Of a stretch of DNA of 64,000 nt, positions 36,675 through 45,926 are shown one piece after another. The notes beneath the pieces were generated by a model. The model searched no databases. It was not told where the DNA came from and worked only from the letters and a program-made list of their open reading frames with translations. Source of the stretch: Paenibacillus mellifer (GTDB taxonomy: Bacteria; Bacillota; Bacilli; Paenibacillales; Paenibacillaceae). Position 1 is the stretch's first letter. The number at the start of each line of letters is the position of its first letter. The DNA lies in contig NZ_JALPRK010000019.1 in NCBI RefSeq assembly GCF_023195895.1, positions 1 to 64,000 of the forward strand, in the 5' to 3' direction. The translations under genes and the position numbers were made by a program.

Positions 36675-38131
36675 GCTCCACCTCCGTTCTCCCAACGTCT
36701 TCTAGCCTCCAGCCGTTTTGGCTTACCGCTATCCGTTTTCGGAAGTTCACTCCATATTTGAAAGTCCCGTGGAATTTGATGCAGTTCAAGATGTTGTTTG
36801 CACCATCTCTTGATATCTGAATACAAGGCGCGCGGTTGATCTGGAACCTTCTCCACGATAATTGCCGCGACCACTTTCTCAAATGTAACGGGGTCCGATA
36901 CGCCAAAAACAATGCACTCTTTTACTTGAGGATGTCTGTTTATAACACGCTCTACTTCAATAGCATTAATTTTCAGCCCATCCATATTGATTTGTTCTTT
37001 AATACGACCTGTGATGTAGAGAAATCCATCTTCATCTAAGTTTCCGATATCTCCAGTAGCAAACCAACCGTCTTTAGTAAAACTATTCGGATCACCCAAA
37101 TAACCGCTCATCACATTTTTACCTTTGATTTGAACTTCATTAGAATGCGAAGCAAGCCTGATTTCCACGCCAACCGGCGGTTTACCTACACTCTCCAGCT
37201 TATCCGGACATTCTCGATAAGCAATATAGGTTGTGCGGCTGGCTTCCGTAAGACCATAATACATATAAATCCGCGTCTCAGGGAGTAAATTCAGCAACTC
37301 TTGGACGAGATCACTTGAGATCGGATTCGTATTAATAATGATAAATTGCAGTTTACGAGCTGCATGTTGAAATTGTTGTTTATGATAAGTAAGCAATAAA
37401 TGAATCATCGCCGGGGTCGCTGGTATACTAGTGATGCTGTATTCCTCAATCGTTTTTATTAATTTCTGCGGTTCGCGAAGCGAATCCAGAAGATATAAGC
37501 TCGAACCAAGCAGGATAGCGCAATGAACATGCCCCAAGCCGAAAGAGTGCGTCAAACGGAGTACCGTAGCCTCGCAATTGTCCGACTTCATCTCCGCCCA
37601 CCCGACAATCATTCTAGCCGTATACGAAACCGTTGAATGATTTAATATAACCCCTTTTGGGCTCCCCGTAGTACCACTCGTGTACATAATAAGAGCAACA
37701 GCGTCCCCTGGAACTTTCTCACGATTTAACGGTGATTGATCCTGATACTTGTCGCATGTAGGGAAAACTTCACTCGCTACACCATGAATGCTGATTACTG
37801 AAGCTCTTTTCCGGCTATAGACAATTAACTTAGGGCTTGCATCCTTACTGATCGACTCCAAGCTTTGTTCCCGGACGTCAAAATCTACGGGCAGTACAGC
37901 TGCTCCCAGATACCAGCAAGCAAAATAGGCAATCAAGTATTCGACCTCATTTGGAAAACAAAGGATCACCCGATCGCCAGCGTGCATATCATATTTACTT
38001 TTCAAATAGGAGGCGTAGCAGCGTACCTCATGAACAAAATCGGCGTACTTCCATTCCCGCTCATCGGTGAAGATAAATGGGCGTTCTGGCGAATCTGAGG
38101 CACGCCGTTCCAGTTCATCTATAATTAACAT
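36671..38131 (-). CDS. AMP-dependent acyl ligase (ANL family)
   Basis: A 486-residue adenylate-forming enzyme. ALIMYTSGTTGSPKGVILN (P-loop) is at about 145-163, YYGLTEASRTTYI is motif A5, and FATGDIGNLDEDGFLYITGR is motif A7-A8. The C-terminal lysine KTDSGKPKRLE is A10. Next to a dedicated acyl carrier protein with a 1-nt overlap, it probably loads an acid onto that carrier, like an NRPS-type stand-alone A domain or fatty acyl-ACP synthetase. Substrate cannot be read from the pocket by eye. Confidence 0.88.
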   Translation of the reverse strand: MLIIDELERRASDSPERPFIFTDEREWKYADFVHEVRCYASYLKSKYDMHAGDRVILCFPNEVEYLIAYFACWYLGAAVLPVDFDVREQSLESISKDASPKLIVYSRKRASVISIHGVASEVFPTCDKYQDQSPLNREKVPGDAVALIMYTSGTTGSPKGVILNHSTVSYTARMIVGWAEMKSDNCEATVLRLTHSFGLGHVHCAILLGSSLYLLDSLREPQKLIKTIEEYSITSIPATPAMIHLLLTYHKQQFQHAARKLQFIIINTNPISSDLVQELLNLLPETRIYMYYGLTEASRTTYIAYRECPDKLESVGKPPVGVEIRLASHSNEVQIKGKNVMSGYLGDPNSFTKDGWFATGDIGNLDEDGFLYITGRIKEQINMDGLKINAIEVERVINRHPQVKECIVFGVSDPVTFEKVVAAIIVEKVPDQPRALYSDIKRWCKQHLELHQIPRDFQIWSELPKTDSGKPKRLEARRRWENGGGA

Positions 38132-38373
38132 TACAGTTCAACACCTTTAGAACGAAGATACTCTTTAATATCACCGATCGTATGGATCTCGGAAACCTCT
38201 TCAATTGTCATGTGGTGCCCAAACTCTTGCTGCAGCGCAACCGCCATCGAGACGGTAGCCAAGCTATCCCAGCCTTCAATTTGCTCCGGTCCGTTCTCAT
38301 CAAGATACAGTTCTTCTTCCATCATGAAAATGTCGGTTAGTAATAATTTGAGTTTGTCGTTTGCGTTTGTCAT
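38131..38373 (-). CDS. Acyl carrier protein
   Basis: An 80-residue four-helix carrier. The phosphopantetheine Ser is in IEGWDSLATVSMAVALQ at residue 36 (DSL motif), and the protein is acidic as usual. Unlike primary-metabolism AcpP, its helix II begins with GWDSLATV, the type seen in dedicated biosynthetic carriers. Its stop overlaps the ligase start (TAATG). AGGAGG lies 7 nt before ATG. Confidence 0.9.
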   Translation of the reverse strand: MTNANDKLKLLLTDIFMMEEELYLDENGPEQIEGWDSLATVSMAVALQQEFGHHMTIEEVSEIHTIGDIKEYLRSKGVEL

Positions 38374-38467
38374 CAGAAGACCTCCTAAAATTAGTTTTCC
38401 AAAGTCATACCTTATAGCTTCGAATTAATTGCTATTATTTCAACTTGTAAATAACAGTTTTCATTAT

Positions 38468-39004
38468 CTATTCAAACTCTGCTATACAATTGCCGTATCT
38501 ATTCTTTAAATTTATCCAATCAGAATCCAGCATCTCTAACAAATATACATCATGAAACTTATTATATTTATATACATGTTCTTTCAACACTCCAACCTGT
38601 CTACATCCCTGAATCAATTGCATCTGCTTAACCTTTTCATTCCCCTCCATTATTTCACCCATAATTTTTTTGAATCTTAATTCCTCAAAGACAAATCTGA
38701 AAATATAAGGCACGATTAACCCACCATAAATTCTTGCGCTCTCTTCACCTATATAGAAGCCCCAATAACACCTACGGTCCTTCCAGTTTATGCTATTCAA
38801 AGATACTAAACCAATCAATCGACTATCCATCTCAATAAGCCAATATCTTTCATTAGCATCATTCTTTATTGTTTTATACCACTCCAACTGTCTATAGTAA
38901 TTATACTCAATATCTGAAAACATATATTTTGTTATCTCAGGTTGTGTCCTCCACTTAAGAATTAATTCTAGATGCTTCTCCTGCATCCTAATAAACTTCA
39001 ACAT
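38468..39004 (-). CDS. pseH: PseH-type N-acetyltransferase
   Basis: Acetylates the 4-amino group of UDP-4-amino-4,6-dideoxy-AltNAc. 178 residues, GNAT fold. ILKWRTQPEITKYMFSDI at about 15 is the PseH/SpsD hallmark; IGLVSLNSIN and CYWGFYIGEES follow. Acetyl-CoA is the expected donor, but the acyl cassette just downstream raises the chance of another acyl group. First coding gene after the GT2 pair; AGGGG lies upstream. It completes the six-enzyme pathway. Confidence 0.85.
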   Translation of the reverse strand: MLKFIRMQEKHLELILKWRTQPEITKYMFSDIEYNYYRQLEWYKTIKNDANERYWLIEMDSRLIGLVSLNSINWKDRRCYWGFYIGEESARIYGGLIVPYIFRFVFEELRFKKIMGEIMEGNEKVKQMQLIQGCRQVGVLKEHVYKYNKFHDVYLLEMLDSDWINLKNRYGNCIAEFE

Positions 39005-39021
39005 AATAGAAAACCCCTATT

Positions 39022-40206
39022 TCAATTTTCGTACCTCAACAATACAGGCCTCAATTCTCTCCAGGTAATTTTGAAATCACCTAATAATAGCTCACTCTCA
39101 GCAAACTTATCCAATAATCTTAGATTATGTGCACAATCCATATACCCTTCTACAAGGTTTAAAGCACATCGAAAATACTCCATCGCTTCTGAATGATGTC
39201 CTTTTAAGCACAGGCAGACTCCCAGGTTATTATAACTAGCTGCATCAGCCGAATTTAATCGAATAGCTTCTTTAAAACACTCTAGAGCCTCATCAATTAG
39301 ATGGTGATGAATATAATAGAGTCCTTTCAGAAAGAAAGCCGGTGAGTAAGTTCTGTTTTGTTCTGTGAATTTTAAAATTTTCTTAAGACCTTCATCCCAA
39401 TAATCAAATCTATATAACATATTTACATAATCCATAACGTTTCTTTCGGATGGAAGTTTTCTATTATTAATCGCCTTTTCAATGTAACCTAATGAATACT
39501 TTGAAATAACTTCTTTTTCACTTTTTAATATTACTTCAATATTTTTTGACACATTTTTGCTATGGCGCCGTATTCGAACCAATGGCTCATCGATATATAC
39601 AAAGCCGCCAAATGCCGCTAATTTTATCCACAAGTCCCAATCCTCGCAGTATCTCATTTTTTCATTAAAGCCGCCACATTCCAAAAACGCCTCTCGTTTG
39701 ACCATAGTTCCAGACAAATAAACATAGTTTCTAACCAACTCATAACCTAATATTTCGCTGGGATCAACTTGCTTAAATCTTGTTACAAGTTCAGACACTA
39801 TACCTTTATCATTCATTTGTCTATATGCACTATGAATCAACACATATTTCTCCGAGCGAGAACATGTGTAGTCTACATACTGTTGAATCATGGTTCGAAC
39901 CAAATCGGGCTCAGCTATATCATCTGCATCAAAAAACATAATCCAATCAGATGTAATCATTTCAGTTCCTTTATTTCTGGAATATGAAACCCCTCTATTT
40001 TGTTTGTTTTCGATCAAAAAAATATCAGACCTTTTACTCTGCTTTACATAGTCTTTAATTAATTGAAGGGTAGAATCCGTGCTATGATCATCTACAACGA
40101 TAATTTCTTTAAAACCGTGTGTTTGATTTGATAAACTTTCTAATGTATCAATAATGAATTCCTCTGCATTATAGACAGGTACCACTACCGCGACGGAATA
40201 ATTCAT
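39022..40206 (-). CDS. GT2 glycosyltransferase with TPR tail
   Basis: A 394-residue protein. The GT-A domain at about 1-220 has VAVVVPVYNAEEF, EIIVVDDHSTDST and IMFFDADDIAEPD (DXD-like metal site). TPR repeats at about 290-365 include FKEAIRLNSADAASYNNLG. Inverting GT2 enzymes of this type extend surface or flagellar glycans; TPR segments may hold the flagellin or a partner. I chose ATG 40206 with GAGGAGG 6 nt upstream. Clearly related to the next gene upstream. Confidence 0.85.
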   Translation of the reverse strand: MNYSVAVVVPVYNAEEFIIDTLESLSNQTHGFKEIIVVDDHSTDSTLQLIKDYVKQSKRSDIFLIENKQNRGVSYSRNKGTEMITSDWIMFFDADDIAEPDLVRTMIQQYVDYTCSRSEKYVLIHSAYRQMNDKGIVSELVTRFKQVDPSEILGYELVRNYVYLSGTMVKREAFLECGGFNEKMRYCEDWDLWIKLAAFGGFVYIDEPLVRIRRHSKNVSKNIEVILKSEKEVISKYSLGYIEKAINNRKLPSERNVMDYVNMLYRFDYWDEGLKKILKFTEQNRTYSPAFFLKGLYYIHHHLIDEALECFKEAIRLNSADAASYNNLGVCLCLKGHHSEAMEYFRCALNLVEGYMDCAHNLRLLDKFAESELLLGDFKITWRELRPVLLRYEN

Positions 40207-40237
40207 CCCAATCCTCCTCACTCAGATGTACCTACCT

Positions 40238-41392
40238 TTAATTTACAATCATCCGACAATAACTATTTATAACAGCATCCTCGTCAGAAAGAAAATGTAT
40301 TAATTTGAGAGCACTTATTTCACCGGAATTGAGGTAGTGAATATTTTTAGAAATCAAATTATAGTAAGGCTGCATCTTTTTTGCCTTTTGAAGTAAATCT
40401 GTAGCTTCATTATTTTTTCTATCATAAACCTCCTTTAATATTCCAAAATTATGAACTGTTTGAAAATGCTCGGGAGCTATTTCGTAAGCAAATTTAAAAT
40501 ATTTATATGCCTTTTCTACCTTCCCTAGTGAAAAAGAGATATTCCCTAAGTAAAAATACGACTCTAAATTCCCTCCAAGGCCAATAACCCTATCAAAGTA
40601 TTGCTCCGCCAACTCCAAATCCTTATGAAAATAGTATGAGTTGATTCCGAAAGTAGTATAAATTTCAATTAAAGAATGGCCCAACGTTTGCCACTTATCA
40701 AACAAGTAAGAATATGAATATGGGCTTTGTGCTTTTACCAGATCACTAAGTAAGCGCGTGGATTGACTAGAGGTATTGCCTTTATGAATTCTATATTTAG
40801 TGAGAGACTTATCAATATAAGAAAAATGAAACCCTTGGTCGGCTAATTGCAATGAAAAATAGTAATCACAACATATTATATCTAGATTTGTTTTTAGAGC
40901 AGGAACATTCCGAATGGACATACCCGACCCAGTAAAAAAACCTCTACGAAATAGTTGCATGAACAGGTTTTTATTATTTAAATACCTAGGGAGGCAAAGA
41001 GATAAATCGAATGACTTTCCTTTACCATCAATTAAATCCATTTTAGAATAAACAATACCTAAATCTTCATCCCTAATAAACTCTTCTACAGTTAAAGCTA
41101 GTCTATCGGGCATTGATACATCATCTGCATCTAATAATGCGAGTACATCCCCCGATGCAATTCTAATAGCATCCTGATATGCGGCCGCAATCCCTTTATT
41201 TTCTTGTTTATAAATCACTTTTATGTTTGAATTGTGTTCATATTTCCTTAATATTTCTGATGAACGATCACTGCTTCCATCATCTATAAAAATAAACTCA
41301 CTGTCCAAATATGTTTGGTTCAATAAACTTAGTATACATTCATCCAAAAAGGACTCATTATTGTAAACTGGTGTTATTGTGCTTATTTTCAT
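40238..41392 (-). CDS. GT2 glycosyltransferase with TPR tail
   Basis: A 384-residue paralogue of its downstream neighbour. ISTITPVYNNESFLDEC opens the GT-A domain, ALLDADDVSMPDRL is the metal site, and EQYFDRVIGLGGNLESYFYL and YKYFKFAYEIAPEHFQTVHN are TPR-like. It probably adds a sugar to the flagellar glycan. Very A+T-rich codon use. The start lies 13 nt after AAGGGG. Confidence 0.84.
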   Translation of the reverse strand: MKISTITPVYNNESFLDECILSLLNQTYLDSEFIFIDDGSSDRSSEILRKYEHNSNIKVIYKQENKGIAAAYQDAIRIASGDVLALLDADDVSMPDRLALTVEEFIRDEDLGIVYSKMDLIDGKGKSFDLSLCLPRYLNNKNLFMQLFRRGFFTGSGMSIRNVPALKTNLDIICCDYYFSLQLADQGFHFSYIDKSLTKYRIHKGNTSSQSTRLLSDLVKAQSPYSYSYLFDKWQTLGHSLIEIYTTFGINSYYFHKDLELAEQYFDRVIGLGGNLESYFYLGNISFSLGKVEKAYKYFKFAYEIAPEHFQTVHNFGILKEVYDRKNNEATDLLQKAKKMQPYYNLISKNIHYLNSGEISALKLIHFLSDEDAVINSYCRMIVN

Positions 41393-41538
41393 TGAGTTAT
41401 CCCCTTAACAACTTAAAACATTTTATCAAAATAGTTTTTCTGGATAATTATTATTTTTTTAATATAAGTCCACTTCAAATTTAGTTATACTATTAAAATA
41501 ACTATAAAGAAGACTTTTACATGGAGGAAGGGCTTGAA

Positions 41539-42309
41539 ATGATTATTCTACAAGAAAATTGCTACATTTGTGGCAACCATTCTAACTTTAGCATTCCAGA
41601 GGGTGCAACCCTCCTAAGAGAAGCTACTTGCAGTAAATGTGGTGCATCTATTAGAAATTCTGATACAGCGAAAATTATTGTTAATAAAATTACTGGCAAG
41701 TCATGTTCTTTATCCGAATCACTGGGCACACTCAATAGTGTTAATATACTAGAGGCACAATCTTTAGGACCTATAAACAGAGTTCTATGTGAATTACCGG
41801 GATATAGCTGTTTCGAATATATAGACAGTGTAGCACCTGGATATTCAAACGAATATGGAGTAATGAGTAACGATTTGGAAAACTTAACATATAAAAGCAA
41901 TAGCTTCGATCTTGTTATTTCACAGGATGTTTTAGAACACGTAAACAATCCAACAAAAGCGTTCTCTGAAATCAATCGCGTTTTGATGATGGGTGGTTAT
42001 CACATTTTTACTGTCCCTATCCATGAACAAAAGCCAACAATATCAAGAAGTAATTTGCCTAAAGTCTTTCATGGGGATCCATTAAGGCAAGATGGTGCCC
42101 TTGTTTGTACTGATTGGGGAAACGACATCTGCAAGTTTATTGACCAATATGGAATGGAAACAGAGAAATTCATGGTTCATAACTTTTATTCACCAAGCGA
42201 AATAACTAATGTTGATGAATCATATGAAGAATACTTGAAAACTGAGGCAATTTATTATTATCGTTACAATTCTATAGTTTTTGCGTCAAAAAAAGTAAGA
42301 TCATTATAG
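41539..42309 (+). CDS. Zinc-ribbon SAM methyltransferase, plus strand
   Basis: A 256-residue protein, the only plus-strand gene in the island. The N-terminal CYICGNHSN ... CSKCGAS is a zinc ribbon. A Methyltransf_11-like core follows, with LVISQDVLEHVNNPTKAF at about 130. It is a clear paralogue of the gene at 43135-43854 (LVITQDVFEHVMEPDKAF; both then have a TDWGND/FDWGRD segment). I chose ATG 41539 with GGAGGAAGGG upstream; ATG 41521 is the alternative. A convergent terminator follows. Confidence 0.78.
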   Translation: MIILQENCYICGNHSNFSIPEGATLLREATCSKCGASIRNSDTAKIIVNKITGKSCSLSESLGTLNSVNILEAQSLGPINRVLCELPGYSCFEYIDSVAPGYSNEYGVMSNDLENLTYKSNSFDLVISQDVLEHVNNPTKAFSEINRVLMMGGYHIFTVPIHEQKPTISRSNLPKVFHGDPLRQDGALVCTDWGNDICKFIDQYGMETEKFMVHNFYSPSEITNVDESYEEYLKTEAIYYYRYNSIVFASKKVRSL

Positions 42310-42330
42310 ATTAGTTCCATTAAACCAAAT

Positions 42331-42357
42331 AAGGGGAGCCTCGGCCCGCTTCCCCTT
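42331..42357. terminator. Bidirectional terminator between convergent genes
   Basis: AAGGGGAGC, 8-nt loop, GCTTCCCCTT, between the stop codons of the plus-strand methyltransferase and the minus-strand gene. Confidence 0.75.
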
Positions 42358-42365
42358 TTCAATTA

Positions 42366-43103
42366 TTATCTCCTATAAATTGATGAGAGTTCCCTAATAT
42401 AACTTGCTTCCTCCATAAACTTGTTGTTTTCTATATACGCATAATCTTTTTTATAAGAAGAACTTGGCATTGTGAATACAGATAAGCAATCAATCAGTTT
42501 GTCTCCACCCCAATTAATAACTTCTTGTGAAATGCACACAAGACCATGTCTCTCACAAATCGTTTTAAATAGATCTGAGGTTACAACTTCATCCCTATAA
42601 TGATTAGATGTGGAGTCACCTCTTTCAGGAAAGGAGCCTAAATTAGAGTGATGAAAAAATCCAACCCCTTCTGTCGTGAACTTATTCTTTAACTGTTCCA
42701 AATACGCCTCTAATACCTCAGCATTGGCATGGACTAGTGAATCGAATGAAAAAACAAAATCTACAGAGTCATCCTTAATATTAGCTAGGCTCTTTCCATC
42801 ATTCGCATAAAAATTAACATCAGATCCAGAATTTGAAAACCTATTTTTACAATGGGTTACACACTCTTCATTTAAATCTATCCCTGTATATTCATCAGAG
42901 AAATTAATTAAGTATTGAGTCCACCTTCCGAAACCAGGAGCAATTTCTAAAATATTCTTTGAAGGAATATACATTCTTATCCGAGGTAATATCGACGCGA
43001 AAAACTGTGCATCGGATCCCCCCCAAGCAGCACTCCAACTTTCTCCTTGAGACGTCCAATCATAACCTTTCCACCATTCAAGATTTTGTCTTATGTCTGC
43101 CAT
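42366..43103 (-). CDS. Class I SAM methyltransferase
   Basis: A 245-residue protein opening ADIRQNLEWWKGYDW. The SAM loop is NILEIAPGFGRWTQYLIN at about 55, then YTGIDLNEECV and VDFVFSFDSLVHANAEVLE. It resembles sugar or phytanoyl-type small-molecule methyltransferases in polysaccharide clusters. I chose ATG 43103 with GAGGAG 7 nt upstream; the longer frame overlaps the upstream gene. Target unknown. Confidence 0.8.
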   Translation of the reverse strand: MADIRQNLEWWKGYDWTSQGESWSAAWGGSDAQFFASILPRIRMYIPSKNILEIAPGFGRWTQYLINFSDEYTGIDLNEECVTHCKNRFSNSGSDVNFYANDGKSLANIKDDSVDFVFSFDSLVHANAEVLEAYLEQLKNKFTTEGVGFFHHSNLGSFPERGDSTSNHYRDEVVTSDLFKTICERHGLVCISQEVINWGGDKLIDCLSVFTMPSSSYKKDYAYIENNKFMEEASYIRELSSIYRR

Positions 43104-43134
43104 TAATATACTCCTCACATTAAAGGTTATTGGT

Positions 43135-43854
43135 CTAAGTCTCTTTTTTTCGACTGACAAAAACATGCAAAAATTCAGCATCCAGACCAAGGTATTTATC
43201 CTTCACAAGGTAAATCAATGTCTGCATATTAGAATGTTCAAATATAAAATCTGTAAAATCTCTCCCCCAATCAAAAGTTACTAGAGAGCCTTTTGCATCG
43301 ACAGGATTACCGTGATATTGGGGTTCTTCTAAATAAATAATTTCCCCATTCATTTTCTTCGCTCTTCTTCTCGTTTTCTCCAAATCAGAATACCAAGGCA
43401 TAGTGAAAACGTGAGCCCCTCCAGGTCTCAATATTCTTGAGATTTCATTAAATGCTTTGTCCGGTTCCATTACGTGCTCAAATACATCTTGAGTGATGAC
43501 AAGATCAAAAGACACATCACCAAACGACATTCTTTCCAAATTCTCATTTCGTATCCCTTTAACATAACTGCCAGAAGGTAAGTCTTCAGAAAATAAATGC
43601 GAAGATACGTATTGGTCATTTTTAGTTTTCAGAAACTTTGAAGCTGGTCCGCATGGAGACGACTCATAAATATCCATGGTTTTCCACTCTGGATAAAACT
43701 CGTTCAAGGTATTTATAAGGGCTCTTTGCCTAGGTATGGATTTACAAGAAGTACATAAATAATGATCTCTTAACCAAGGATTTTCTTCAATAAATTCGGT
43801 ATCTTTTTCGCAAATAACACAATACCCATAATTCCGAGGCTTCATATTCTCCAT
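43135..43854 (-). CDS. Zinc-ribbon SAM methyltransferase
   Basis: A 239-residue protein. The zinc ribbon CVICEKDTE ... CTSCKSIPRQRAL precedes a Methyltransf_11-type core with DLVITQDVFEHVMEPD and RILRPGGAHVFTMP. It is paralogous to the plus-strand gene at 41539-42309. AGGAG lies upstream of ATG. Probably a sugar methyltransferase of the island. Confidence 0.8.
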   Translation of the reverse strand: MENMKPRNYGYCVICEKDTEFIEENPWLRDHYLCTSCKSIPRQRALINTLNEFYPEWKTMDIYESSPCGPASKFLKTKNDQYVSSHLFSEDLPSGSYVKGIRNENLERMSFGDVSFDLVITQDVFEHVMEPDKAFNEISRILRPGGAHVFTMPWYSDLEKTRRRAKKMNGEIIYLEEPQYHGNPVDAKGSLVTFDWGRDFTDFIFEHSNMQTLIYLVKDKYLGLDAEFLHVFVSRKKET

Positions 43855-43871
43855 AAGTAGACTTCTCCTAA

Positions 43872-45908
43872 TTAGAAAATATCAATCAATTTCTCGCCGA
43901 TTAGAACTAGTTGTTCTCCCGTCTTATACCTTTTATAATCACGTTGAACTGTATATACTTTAAATTTATGACTTTCTAACAGTTGCTTTGTTTCTTTTTT
44001 TAATTCTATCTGGTCAACTAACTGGTCCAACAATAATAGCAATTTCCCCTTATTACGCATGTGCCTGTATATCTCTTCAACAAACTTATGATGAATCGGT
44101 GACTTAACTGAATGTATGATAAAATGGCTCCTCATCGAAAAATCTAAATAATTCGAAATATTCTCCTCTGTAATGTACTGCATTTGGAAATTCAGTTCGA
44201 GGATAGTTTTTAACCTAGGACTAACAGGATACAAACATGTTATCTTTTGATTTTTTCTTGGAACCCATTCGGCAAGCGGTTTGCTACTTATACCTATCTC
44301 TTCCGCCAATAACTCGACAATCATCCGTTCATTGGAGGTTGAATTACAGTTCGCACAAGTATACGATACTTTATTATCTCCTTCGGGTATAAATTGATCA
44401 TATCCGCAAACATTGCAAACTTGACGAAGCCCTTGTTCCAATACAACATTAGCGCTGCCTCCAATATAATCATAATTTATTATCATATTGGGTAATGCTA
44501 AGGAATAGTCCTCATTAAATGTAAAACCGAAATCATTTAAAATGGGAGCAATCTGTTCGTAATAACTAGATGTAATTAAAATAAAAGGATTTTCGCCAAG
44601 TTGCCTTCTATTTATTAATTCATTAGGAGATATGACGGGTAATGACTCAACTAATTTCGTGTGATTCTTTGCCTGACTATCAACAAATCCCTTTATTTTT
44701 ATGCTACTCCCACTTAACATCTGTAAAATTTTTATCCCATAGCTTCCAGCACCCCATAAATATACAGGACGTTGAATATTAAAATAAATTAAAGGAGGTT
44801 CATCATCCCATAGCAAGTCTGATTCTATGAGTTTTAGTTTGTCGTTTTCTATTAGCTGAGTTTCATCAAACTCATTTTGTAGTACTTGCCTTGTCACTTC
44901 TAAAAACACATGTCCGTTTTCTAAATCAGGTTCTAAATGACATCCCTCTCCCCATTCATTCCAAGCGTTTATAAAGACAATCTGCTCAGAAGGTTTGTAC
45001 TTAGAGACCCGGTTAATACAGTGTTTTAGCCAATTACCATAGACATTAGGATCTTCATTCTGAATAACTGTTGCATTGTTTTTGCGACGGGCAGTGTTAT
45101 CCCAGCTTGGGAATACACAGGGAAAAACAAGTTCGTTTTCGTTTATTTCTTTTTCTAGTTCCCTTTGAACTATTTTTTTGTAATCATAAACATTTAATCC
45201 TGGTACACTTGAATTTGCTACCCCCTTAGGTAAATCACTAAAGTTAGGTGTAAATTCATATACCGAATCAAAGCCAAGATTAAAATACTCCTTCCGTGTC
45301 ATATGTTGCGAGTTATCGGCACAACATAAATGTATATCTTCCAAACCGAACTCTCTAATTTCCCGCCTCCATGTACAAATAAGATCTTTGAGGTTTGGAA
45401 TCTCACTGGCTTTATAAATTAAGAAAAGTGGTTTCCCGTCGATCTTTAAATATCGATCATCCAGAAAGGCTTGGGCCAGCCATTTTATATGCTCTTTAGG
45501 ATCATAACTCTGATAATCTTGTTCCATTAACACATTTAATTCTCTGCCATCCCAACGCCTAGTCCAATTTTCATTGGCCCAACAAAGGCAGAATGGGAGA
45601 TCTGGTTCCCCACTCGATAATACCTCATTAAATGGACGTTCTAGAAGCATTCTACCATTAAACCAATAATGGTAATAACAAAAAGCATCTATTCCATATG
45701 TCTTAGCAAGTTCCGCTTGAGCAGTTCTCGTTTCAGGTAATCTCAGGTCGTAAAACCCCAAATCCGCTGGAATGTGGGGTTGATAATGTCCACTATATAA
45801 TGGTCTTGCTTTAGAGACATTAGTCCACTCTGTAAATCCTTTACCCCACCACTCATTATTCTGTTGAATTGGATGATACTGCGGAAGATAAAATGCAATG
45901 GTCTTCAT
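43872..45908 (-). CDS. WbsX-like glycosyltransferase with Rossmann and zinc-ribbon modules
   Basis: A 678-residue multidomain protein. Residues 1-345 match the WbsX/GH99-like family of polysaccharide clusters (AFYLPQYHPIQQNNEWWGKG, FCLCWANENWTRRWDG, FINAWNEWGEGCHLEP). Residues 380-475 are a small Rossmann module beginning PVYLWGAGSYG and shared with two neighbours. Residues 498-521 form a zinc ribbon (CNVCG ... CANC). The remainder looks like a degenerate methyltransferase that lacks the glycine-rich SAM loop. Probable role: extending or processing the flagellar glycan. Confidence 0.78.
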   Translation of the reverse strand: MKTIAFYLPQYHPIQQNNEWWGKGFTEWTNVSKARPLYSGHYQPHIPADLGFYDLRLPETRTAQAELAKTYGIDAFCYYHYWFNGRMLLERPFNEVLSSGEPDLPFCLCWANENWTRRWDGRELNVLMEQDYQSYDPKEHIKWLAQAFLDDRYLKIDGKPLFLIYKASEIPNLKDLICTWRREIREFGLEDIHLCCADNSQHMTRKEYFNLGFDSVYEFTPNFSDLPKGVANSSVPGLNVYDYKKIVQRELEKEINENELVFPCVFPSWDNTARRKNNATVIQNEDPNVYGNWLKHCINRVSKYKPSEQIVFINAWNEWGEGCHLEPDLENGHVFLEVTRQVLQNEFDETQLIENDKLKLIESDLLWDDEPPLIYFNIQRPVYLWGAGSYGIKILQMLSGSSIKIKGFVDSQAKNHTKLVESLPVISPNELINRRQLGENPFILITSSYYEQIAPILNDFGFTFNEDYSLALPNMIINYDYIGGSANVVLEQGLRQVCNVCGYDQFIPEGDNKVSYTCANCNSTSNERMIVELLAEEIGISSKPLAEWVPRKNQKITCLYPVSPRLKTILELNFQMQYITEENISNYLDFSMRSHFIIHSVKSPIHHKFVEEIYRHMRNKGKLLLLLDQLVDQIELKKETKQLLESHKFKVYTVQRDYKRYKTGEQLVLIGEKLIDIF

Positions 45909-45926
45909 CGAAACGGCCCCAATTCT

